Positions 56,966 to 64,000 of a stretch of DNA of 64,000 nt are shown here, one piece after another. Source of the DNA: Sphingobium sp. CR2-8 (GTDB lineage Bacteria > Pseudomonadota > Alphaproteobacteria > Sphingomonadales > Sphingomonadaceae). Both the position numbers and the translations under genes were made by a program. The notes under the pieces are model-generated. The model had not been told where the DNA came from, made no database searches, and saw nothing but the letters and a program-made list of their open reading frames with translations. The stretch lies in assembly GCF_035818615.1 (NCBI RefSeq), contig NZ_JAYKZY010000001.1, positions 784,501 through 848,500 of the forward strand, written 5' to 3'. The number at the start of each line of letters is the position of its first letter. The stretch's first letter is position 1.

Positions 56966-58055
56966 TCAGCCTAGCCAGCGTGACAGAACGGGCTCTGGAT
57001 CGAGGGCCGCTGGCTCCGGTGGCCACTGTGCCGCCCCTGGCGTGGCGGAAAAACGTGGCACGGGCGCTGGCAAGGTCACACCGCCGATCTCCGCGAAGGT
57101 GCCGCGGGCAACGTTGTGCGGATGGCGCGGTGCCTCTTCCATCGACAGAACAGGCGCGAAACAGACGTCCGTCCCTTCCATCAGTGCGCACCATTCGTCC
57201 CGCGTCTTTGTCGCAAACGCGGCCGCCAGTGCGGCCTTACGGGCCGGCCATGCCATCTTGTCCATCTGCGGGCCAAGCAAGGCATCGCCGAGGTTCATCG
57301 TATCCACCAGCAACCGATAGAATTGCGGTTCGATCGATCCAATGGCAACCCAGCGGTCGTCGGCACAACGATAGGTGCCGTAGAAATGCGCTTCACCATC
57401 GATCAGATTGGCCTCCCGCCGGTCCACCCTCTCACCTGCCGCCTTCATCCCGTAGAATAGCGATCCGAGATAGGACGCGCAGTCCGTCATCCCGACATCC
57501 ACCACCTGACCAATGCCGGTTGCGCGGGCGTTGAGGAGAGCCCCGAGCACGCCAGCGACGAGGAACATCGCCCCGCCACCATAATCCGCGGCAAGGTTCA
57601 GTGGCGCGACCGGTCGATCGCCGGGCCGATTGCATGAAGCATACCGGTAAACGCGAGATAGTTGATGTCGTGCCCGGCCGTCATGGCATAGGGGCCATGC
57701 TGTCCCCAGCCGCTCATCTGGCCATAGACCAGCCCGGATTACGGGCGTGCATCGCCTCTGGTCCAAGGCCCAGCCGTTCCATTACGCCAGGTCGGTTTCC
57801 TTCAAAAACGAGGTCGGCCTTTTCTGGCAGCGCTAGCGCCGTAGCCCCATCGGCGGGCACTTTCAGATCCAGCCCGATGGTACTACGCCCGCGCGCGTCG
57901 AACCGGGTTGCGGGCGGATCAGGCGCGCCGACGCGGGCGATCTGCACCACATCGGCACCCAGATCGAAAAGAAATGTGCCTGCAAACGGTCCGGGCCCCA
58001 GCCCGGCGAATTCAAGGACCTTCACGCCAACCAGCGGTCCGCTCGGTTTCGTCAT
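56966..58055 (-). pseudogene. CaiB/Mcr-type CoA-transferase or racemase with two one-base deletions
   Basis: The start MTKPSGPLVGVKVLEFAGLG is followed by ADVVQIARVGAP and ARNPGW, where a base is missing (near 57739; CCGGGC-TGGTC should read NPGLVYG). The middle frame gives [31 protein letters not shown], the alpha-methylacyl-CoA racemase signature with its catalytic His/Asp area. A second base is missing at about 57626. The rest ([20 protein letters not shown] to the end) is in the third frame. Either a pseudogene or two sequencing errors. It follows the enoyl-CoA hydratase pseudogene in the same direction. Confidence 0.85.
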
Positions 58056-58078
58056 TTGGCTCGTCTCCATTGTGTCGA

Positions 58079-58846
58079 TCATCTACCGGTGAAGGCGGGG
58101 TGGCGCTTCTTCTCGCGGAATGCGGCGATCCCCTCTCTGAAATCCGCGCTGGCTCCTGCCTCGCGCTGGGCGCGCCTTTCCATCGCCAGCGCCTCGACCA
58201 GCGGCTGTTCGAGCGCCTGGCGAACCCCCTGCCGGATCAACGCATAGGCGCGGGTCGGGCCGGTCGCGAGCATGCTCGCCAGCCCTTCGACCCGATGGCC
58301 TAACGCCGCGTCATCGACGACCTCGTAGATCATTCCCCAGTCGCACGCCGTCTCGGCCAGCATTCGCTCGGCCAGCAGCATCATTGCCTACGCACGTGCA
58401 CGGCCAACCAGCCGGGGCAGCAGCCAGATGCTGCCCGCGTCGGGCACCAGGCCAGCCCTGGCGAACGCCTGCAAGAAGAAAGCGGAACCTGCGGCAATCC
58501 TGATGTCGGCGGCCAGCGCCAGCATGCAGCCGGCCCCTGCCACCGCACCATGCACGCCGGCGATAATCGCCGCCGGCAGATCGAACATGCGTTCGATCAG
58601 CGGATTGTAATATTCCTCAAATACCTGCCCGGCATCAAAACTGGCCTCGCCGGCGGGCGACCCGCCGCTGCTGAGATCCGCCCCGCTTGAAAAACCGCGA
58701 CCTTTGCCCGTCGGAAGCACCACGCGCGCCTGCCCGGATCCGCGAATATGATCCAGCGCGTCGATCAACTCGTCAAGCAACGGGCGGCTCAGGGCGTTCA
58801 GCGCCTGCGGCCGGGCCAGGATCAGCCGTGCGATGCCGTCCGCCAT
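58079..58846 (-). pseudogene. Enoyl-CoA hydratase/isomerase with in-frame TAG
   Basis: The crotonase fold is read from MADGIARLILARPQALNALS through FSSGADLSSGG and VHGAVAGAGCMLALAADIRI (oxyanion hole) to FLQAFARAGLVPDAGSIWLL. At 58388-58390 an amber TAG interrupts RARA-[stop]-AMMLLAERM. The frame continues without shift to FREKKRHPAF at the usual C-terminus (58079). Only one base change would restore a 255-residue enzyme. The N-terminus is slightly short. Confidence 0.85.
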
Positions 58847-59125
58847 CTCCAGCCGTCAGCCTGAAAATCGTTCGGCCATCTTTTCACCACCATAGGCGAT
58901 ATGCAATTGCTCGCCAAACGCAAGGCCTGTCACGTGCGCCCCTGATTGCTATCATTCAGAGGTAGAGCCGTCTCTTTTCCCACTATCCCACCTCTGCTGA
59001 TCAGAGCAGGAATACGGGGCTCCGCTGCGCCATGCGGGTTCAAATCTCGAAGATCAACAACCGCGAGCCTTGAAACTGCCATCGTGAAAAGGCGGGATGA
59101 CCCTAGAACTTGGAATGTTTTCTAA
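58847..59125. other. Spacer with a possible 3' gene end
   Basis: About 280 bases. On the minus strand a frame ending at 58856 reads GLAFGEQLHIAYGGEKMAER-FSG and looks protein-like, but no more of the gene is readable. The rest holds nothing recognised up to the IS256 target duplication at 59126. Confidence 0.35.
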
Positions 59126-59133
59126 GTTGCTCG

Positions 59134-60216
59134 GATCGTGTCCCACCTGATGGTGTAGGTTCGCCAGCGTAGCTTTGGCGATCTCCGGCTAAGCCGGGTT
59201 GATCATGCTGCCATGGCAGGCAACGTGATGATGGCATTATCGCTTAATCCCGAGACGCTCTCAAATGTCATGTAGCGGGAGCGCTGGACCGCCCATTCAT
59301 CATTTTGTTCGAGCAAGATAGCGCCGACGAGGCGGGTGATGGCCTCTTCATTGGGGAAGATGCCAACGACGTCGGTACGCCGCTTGATTTCGCCATTGAG
59401 CCGTTCGATCGGATTATTGGAGTGTAATTTGGTGCGGTGTTGTGCGGGGAACGTCATGTAGGCCAGCACATCTTCCTCCGCGCTGTCCATCAGAGCAGCG
59501 AGTTTTGGCACGGTGGGCCGTAGCTGATCGGCAACGCTGCGCCACTGGGCTTTGGTGGTTTCCGGGGTGTCCTGGGCAAAGGCGGTGGCAATGAACGCCG
59601 ACACGACCCGGCGACCGCTCTTGCCTGCATGGGCCAGGGCGTTACGCATAAAATGGACGCGGCAGCGCTGCCAGGTCGCGCTGAACACTTTGGCAACGGA
59701 TGCCTTGATACCCTCGTGGGCATCGGAGATGACCAGCTTCACGCCGCGCAAACCGCGGCGGGCAAGGCTGCGCAGGAAGTCGGTCCAGAAGACCTCGGCT
59801 TCGGAATGGCCGATCGCCATTGCGCAGCTTGGGGATCCGCAGCTCGACGGCGCCGGCGCGTGTCTCCCAATCCCGGTCGCGATAGCCGTTACGCTGTGCG
59901 AGACGCTCGGCATCCTTCTCGCCATAGGCAGCGCCTGTCAGGCCGCCCACTTCCAGTTCCATCAGCCGCTGCGCGGCAAAGCCGATCATGTCGCGCAGAA
60001 AATCGCCGTCCGCACTCTTCCCAACCAGGGTGTGCAGGTCCATCTTGTCGGCGGTCATCGGTGGTCTCCTTGAGTTGAGTGTTGCAACCCAAATTTACCG
60101 AAGTTCGCCGATGACCACCCGCGAAACTGACCGGCCGCTACAGCGCTTTATCGATGAGCGCGCGTCTGGTCAGCTTCGCTACCGGCGGAAGCTACACCAC
60201 CTCCCGGGAAACAACC
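59134..60216 (-). mobile_element. IS256-family element, copy 2, internally deleted
   Basis: The element is about 1083 bp, roughly 350 bp shorter than copy 1. GTTGCTCG at 59126-59133 is repeated at 60217-60224, a perfect 8-bp target duplication, so both ends are original and the loss is internal. Terminal repeats match those of copy 1 in the inner GGTGTAG part. Confidence 0.9.
59203..60058 (-). pseudogene. IS256 transposase with internal deletion
   Basis: The N-terminal 80 codons ([20 protein letters not shown] to VELRIPKLR) are joined directly, near 59820, to the part starting at [16 protein letters not shown]. About 120 residues with the helix-turn-helix and the first catalytic Asp ([10 protein letters not shown] in copy 1) are lost and the frame changes at the junction. 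The remaining C-terminal part, with the second Asp and final Glu, is intact. It cannot be active but might be mobilised by copy 1. Confidence 0.9.
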
Positions 60217-60224
60217 GTTGCTCG

Positions 60225-60544
60225 CGCCGTGTTGGCACTCTCACCGCTTCAGGCGACTTGCGCGGACGTCCTCTGGGACTAGCTTCGTTTGCGTCGACCG
60301 GGGATACAGGTGACGGATCGATCGCCCACTTGATAAGGATCCACGCATAATCGGCGAGGCTAACAGCGTCGGCTCAAACCGTCTTGTCAGATGCCCCGCG
60401 ACGCTCCGCGCGTATCGCCGACTGCGCCATCTAGTAGGGCTGTGATACCGTCTGCAAGGGACAGGCCGTGCGGATGAGGAACTGGTCGGCGCCGGTGCCA
60501 TCAACTCCATACCGAGGTTCGGCCCAGCGAAAAAACTGCTCCGG
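60225..60544. other. Spacer between IS256 copy 2 and the reductase gene
   Basis: About 320 bases. No frame on either strand shows a known domain. Confidence 0.4.
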
Positions 60545-61798
60545 CTATTGTGGTTCTCGCGTCCGAGAAACGGCCACGATGTCCTTGAGCGACATCGACA
60601 AATCCGCGAGCAAGTGGCGATCGGGCGCGGCACCGCCCGCGACAAGGGCGCGCCCCTGCACGTAATCCTTCGTCGCGTTGACGCAATCCAAGGCCACGAC
60701 TTGGCCAGCCTTGAGATAGATCAGGCTGAAGCTGCGCTGCGTGGGATCGCCACGCTGTACGACCGCATCAAACCCGGTCGAGAGGCCGACCGTCTGTAGT
60801 CGCAGATCATATTGATTCGACCAAAACCAGGGCACTGCATCGTAGGACGTCTCAATGCCGGCGATTGTCTTCGCCGCGACTGTCGCCTGATCATTGGCGT
60901 TTTGGACCGATTCCAACCGAATTTGCGCGCCCGCCGCGTAGCCATTGCTGTGAAGTGCGCAATCTCCGATGGCGAAAACATCAGGAAGGCTGGTCCGGCA
61001 CTGCTCATCGACAGCCACACCGTTTCCGCCGATCGCGCCCGCCAAGAGAATTGGTTCCACTGATGGGACGATACCGATACCCACAATAACCATCTCACAT
61101 TTCAGCGTATCGCCGCCTTGAAGCCGGACTGCCGTAACCTTGTCGCCATAGCCTTCTATGCAATCGACTTTGGCATTGACACGCACATCAACGCCATAGG
61201 CGCGGTGTTCGCCTTCATAGAAATGTGACAGCGCCTCCCCGGCCACACGTGAGAGAACCCGGTCAAGCGCCTCAAGCACGACCACTCGCTTGCCGCTTTT
61301 GGCTAGCACGGCCGCTGCCTCCAGCCCGATAAAGCCTCCACCGATTACCACGGCGCGCGAGATGCCGCCCAGTTCGGCCTTCATCCGATCGACGTCGGCG
61401 CGTGTCCGCACGGTATGGACGCCAGCAAGATCGTGGCCGGAACAGACAAGCTTGCGCGCTGCCCCTCCGGTCGCCCAGATCAGCTTGCCATAACCGACGA
61501 CCAGTCCGTCATCGCTGGTCACATTGTGTTTTGCGGCATCGACCGCAACAATCCGGCGGCCCAATAGCATAACGATGCCCCGTTCATCCCAGAATGAAGG
61601 CGGTCGGATGAGAAGGCGCTCGAACGTCTTTTGACCGTCTAGATAGTCCTTCGAGAGCGGCGGACGCTCATAGGGGAGTTCCGGCTCGTCGCCGATCATT
61701 GCGATGGTGCCGGCGAACCCGTTTTGCCGGAGCGCGATCGCCGCCTGCGCACCTCCGTGCCCAGCTCCAACGATCACGACGTCGTATCTGTGTACCAT
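60545..61798 (-). CDS. FAD-dependent ferredoxin reductase-like oxidoreductase
   Basis: A 417-residue NAD(P)H-dependent flavoprotein of the rhodocoxin/putidaredoxin reductase type. It has the FAD motif [19 protein letters not shown], the [13 protein letters not shown] signature, ATGGAARKL, the NAD-binding [14 protein letters not shown], and [10 protein letters not shown] with the FAD-binding Asp. A C-terminal reductase domain ([16 protein letters not shown]) closes the protein. It would pass electrons to a ferredoxin serving a cytochrome P450 or ring hydroxylase; neither partner is in the window. It lies 146 bases downstream of the FMO gene in the same direction. Confidence 0.93.
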   Translation of the reverse strand: MVHRYDVVIVGAGHGGAQAAIALRQNGFAGTIAMIGDEPELPYERPPLSKDYLDGQKTFERLLIRPPSFWDERGIVMLLGRRIVAVDAAKHNVTSDDGLVVGYGKLIWATGGAARKLVCSGHDLAGVHTVRTRADVDRMKAELGGISRAVVIGGGFIGLEAAAVLAKSGKRVVVLEALDRVLSRVAGEALSHFYEGEHRAYGVDVRVNAKVDCIEGYGDKVTAVRLQGGDTLKCEMVIVGIGIVPSVEPILLAGAIGGNGVAVDEQCRTSLPDVFAIGDCALHSNGYAAGAQIRLESVQNANDQATVAAKTIAGIETSYDAVPWFWSNQYDLRLQTVGLSTGFDAVVQRGDPTQRSFSLIYLKAGQVVALDCVNATKDYVQGRALVAGGAAPDRHLLADLSMSLKDIVAVSRTREPQ

Positions 61799-61944
61799 GC
61801 TATTCTCCGTCTCCGCCCTTCTCTACCTCGTCGGCTGAAGTGCGTGCCGGCTATGCTGACAATTTATCTGTCTGTGGCCGGGCGCTGGTGCCTGATCTCC
61901 TGGGAGCGAAATCATCCCGTCGCGTCGCGGGTCGGGCAGATCTT

Positions 61945-63723
61945 TCAACCATTCGCTTTTCTTCTGAACGTCTCGGAGATGTGGCCCGCCAGATCAGCCT
62001 TGATGAGCAAGGCGAGGCGTTGCGAACCAGGCCGCATCTGATTTATGCCGCCGCCATTGAACCACAGACCACGCTGCCCGGTCTGCCCCCACATGCTCGC
62101 CCATTCGCCTTCGGGATCGAGCCGCGCGATTTCCCCGACACGATCTCCTATGTCCTGACCGAACACCCCCGCCACTTCCGACTTGCGGCTTTGATAGCCG
62201 GTGGCGAGGACAATGATGTCGCCCTCGACGATGGAGCCGTCATCAAGCTTCACGCCTCCTGGCACGAATTCAACAATCCGATTGAACTGCTCGATTTTGA
62301 TCTTCCTTGCGGCAATGAGCTCTGAGGTGCCTGTGTTCAGGTAATAGCCGCCACCCGTCCGCAGGAAGAGATCCAGCCAGCCCTGGCCATCAACGCCATC
62401 ACCGAGCTCCAGTCCGGCAGCCTTCAGCCCATCGAGCAGTTCGCGGTCAATGTCCTGCGCCATTGTGTGATAGGCTCGACTGGCGCTTTCGCGGAGCGGG
62501 TTGATGAGGCCGATGCCATAGCGAAGGTCCACAAGCTCCGTCGGGATCGTCGGGTCGAGATATCCGGCATAAGCGAGATTGGCCGTATCGACATTGTTCA
62601 CGACGACTGGGCCGCGCTGGAACATTGTGACCTCGATGCCGCCGTCATGCAGGTTACGGGCGATATCGTGCGCGCTCGTCGCCACGCCGATGATGATCGC
62701 CTTCCTGATCCCGTAGTCTGCCGCGTCGGTGAATTGAGACGAGTGCATGACCTTCCCGGCAAACGCGCTGATACCGTCCAAGGTCGGAACGAATGGCTTG
62801 CCGCCGATGCCGCCGGTCGCCCAGACGATGTGGCGGGGATGCAACTCGCGTTCCGTTCCGTCGGACAACCGAACCACCGCATCCCAGCGGTCTGCACTTG
62901 AGTCGTAGGTCGCACTGACAAATTCTGTTCCGGTCCACACAGTCAGATCCATGTAGCGGGCGTAGATGTCGAGCCAATCCCCGATCAGGTCCTTGGGCAA
63001 ATACTGGGGATAGTGTGGCGGGAAGGGCAGGAAGGGAAAGCCGTTCATCTCAATGGGATTGTGCAGGTAAAGAGCAGCGTAGCGCTTGTTCCAACTGTCA
63101 CCCACATGATCGTACCGGTCGATATTGAGTACATCCACGCCCAGCCGCCGTAAGCACGCTGCAGTCGTCAGCCCCGCCTGTCCGGCGCCGACGACGACTA
63201 CCTCCGGTTCCCTGTCCAGATATTGCCGGGCGGCATCACGGTGCTGCTTCCAGGTCTGGCCTGGATGCGCAGCTACATAGCCACGTCCAGCGGGATGACG
63301 CGCCGGAGTTTCCTCACTATGGAGAGCTTCCAAACGCGTGAAGATCGCACGGGCCCTCAAACTTGAGGACGCACCGTCGCGAACCGCATTCAGCACCATA
63401 ACGCCCTTGCCGAATTTTGTGTCGAAGTCGAAGAAGGCTTCAATAATCTCATTGCCTCCGCGATCCTGCAGGTTCGGCGCAGGCCATTCGCTCGAGATAC
63501 GGAAGCGATGCGGCTGCATCTCGTCGGCCAGACCGAGCAAGGTCGAGAGGACGACATCGCGTCCATGGAACTGCCGATAATCCCAGGTTAAAGCGCCATT
63601 GTCCCGGAAATAAGCGGGGTCGCTGAACAGATCCTTCAGCTTGGCCGCATCTCGTGAAGCGATTGCGTCCTCGAGTGCCGAAACCCACTCGACCACTTCG
63701 GTCTCGACTTGAAGATCATTCAT
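61945..63723 (-). CDS. Flavin-containing monooxygenase with NTF2-like N-terminal domain
   Basis: A 592-residue protein. Residues 1-150 form a nuclear-transport-factor-2/SnoaL-like fold (with LFSDPAYFRDNGALTWDYRQFHGRD), then come an FAD motif VVVVGAGQAGLTTAACLRRL (about 174-193), an FMO-type FAGKVMHSSQF (FxGxxxHSxxF) and a second dinucleotide motif IIIGVATSAHDIARNL. ATGYQSR near the C-terminus is the usual ATG motif. Such two-domain enzymes use NADPH and O2 to hydroxylate or Baeyer-Villiger-oxidise small ketones or other soft nucleophiles; the exact substrate is unknown. The ATG at 63723 starts a well-formed protein. Confidence 0.9.
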   Translation of the reverse strand: MNDLQVETEVVEWVSALEDAIASRDAAKLKDLFSDPAYFRDNGALTWDYRQFHGRDVVLSTLLGLADEMQPHRFRISSEWPAPNLQDRGGNEIIEAFFDFDTKFGKGVMVLNAVRDGASSSLRARAIFTRLEALHSEETPARHPAGRGYVAAHPGQTWKQHRDAARQYLDREPEVVVVGAGQAGLTTAACLRRLGVDVLNIDRYDHVGDSWNKRYAALYLHNPIEMNGFPFLPFPPHYPQYLPKDLIGDWLDIYARYMDLTVWTGTEFVSATYDSSADRWDAVVRLSDGTERELHPRHIVWATGGIGGKPFVPTLDGISAFAGKVMHSSQFTDAADYGIRKAIIIGVATSAHDIARNLHDGGIEVTMFQRGPVVVNNVDTANLAYAGYLDPTIPTELVDLRYGIGLINPLRESASRAYHTMAQDIDRELLDGLKAAGLELGDGVDGQGWLDLFLRTGGGYYLNTGTSELIAARKIKIEQFNRIVEFVPGGVKLDDGSIVEGDIIVLATGYQSRKSEVAGVFGQDIGDRVGEIARLDPEGEWASMWGQTGQRGLWFNGGGINQMRPGSQRLALLIKADLAGHISETFRRKANG

Positions 63724-64000
63724 GAACGCATCCTATTCCTAACTCGACACCGGGCGCTTCGGAGATGATGAGGCCCAGCGCCTCCAGGGGAGGCCCGGCC
63801 GCAGGCTCAGCGCGACGTGCTTTGTTGTGGCGTAAATGCTGCTTATTGCCTTCGCAATCACGAATGATTGGATCGTTCACTGCGCGAACATTGCCGGTCA
63901 GTTATTGCGACTCGCGGCAAACACTGCCAACTCTTGGTGACGTTGCACTTGCCAGGCACAGCGTTGATCGAACGGATTGCGGAAACCAGCTACGGTAGTT
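63724..64000. other. Upstream region at the window end
   Basis: About 277 bases without a supported gene. The frame at 63765 has no recognisable domain. The promoter of the monooxygenase should lie here. Confidence 0.4.

Noticed and set aside
63765-63998. 77-codon frame at the window end
   Set aside because: Gly/Arg/Ala-rich, no domain, and placed where the monooxygenase promoter is expected.

Overview
The window reads as the chromosome (or a large replicon) of a GC-rich alphaproteobacterium, most likely a sphingomonad. This is inferred from the FecI/FecR/TonB-receptor locus, the SDR, acyl-CoA and Baeyer-Villiger/FMO-type catabolic enzymes, and the heavy load of IS66, IS21, IS256, IS3, IS630 and IS110 elements. 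No rRNA, tRNA or CRISPR array was seen.

Region 1 (about 0.07-18 kb) is an almost continuous plus-strand acyl-CoA catabolic cluster. It holds a thiolase-like protein without the usual nucleophilic Cys, a fused double CoA-transferase, two true thiolases, three acyl-CoA dehydrogenases, a FadB-type hydratase/dehydrogenase, two SDRs and an APH-fold kinase. Two of the dehydrogenases carry a DGPTE motif instead of the usual EGT. The kinase, DGPTE-type dehydrogenase and SDR together resemble the Lva/ACAD10-11 route, in which a 4-hydroxyacyl-CoA is phosphorylated and then dephosphorylated into an enoyl-CoA; the FadB and thiolase enzymes would finish the chain. Directly downstream lies a tightly overlapping cofE-cofD-cofC set for coenzyme F420 assembly, ended by a strong hairpin.

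Region 2 (18-24.4 kb) has a broken GH32 fragment and a minus-strand locus running sigma factor, FecR, TonB receptor, Tat-type hydrolase. An IS66 element sits 62 bp upstream of the sigma factor.

Region 3 (24.4-48.3 kb) is an accessory region built by nested insertions. Two nearly identical IS66 copies in opposite orientation, each with its own 8-bp target duplication, bound it. Between them are an IS21, a frameshifted IS3, IS110 and IS630 remnants, an IS256 inserted in an IS630 end, and a broken serine recombinase. Functional cargo comprises a NtaA-type flavin monooxygenase with an F420:NADP-reductase-like partner and a divergent TetR (with twin palindromic operators), an aldehyde dehydrogenase, an ACMSD-type amidohydrolase, a LysR regulator, and an SDR with a divergent TetR.

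Region 4 (48.3-56.8 kb) is a coherent D-tartrate/C4-dicarboxylate module: LysR, divergent DctA, D-tartrate dehydratase, outer-membrane channel, malic enzyme and a MhpD-like hydratase. Dehydration of tartrate gives oxaloacetate, and the malic enzyme would link C4 acids to pyruvate.

Region 5 (56.8-64 kb) is partly decaying: a CaiB/Mcr-type gene with two single-base deletions, an enoyl-CoA hydratase with an in-frame TAG, and an internally deleted IS256. It ends with two intact minus-strand flavoproteins, a ferredoxin-reductase-like enzyme and an FMO-type monooxygenase.
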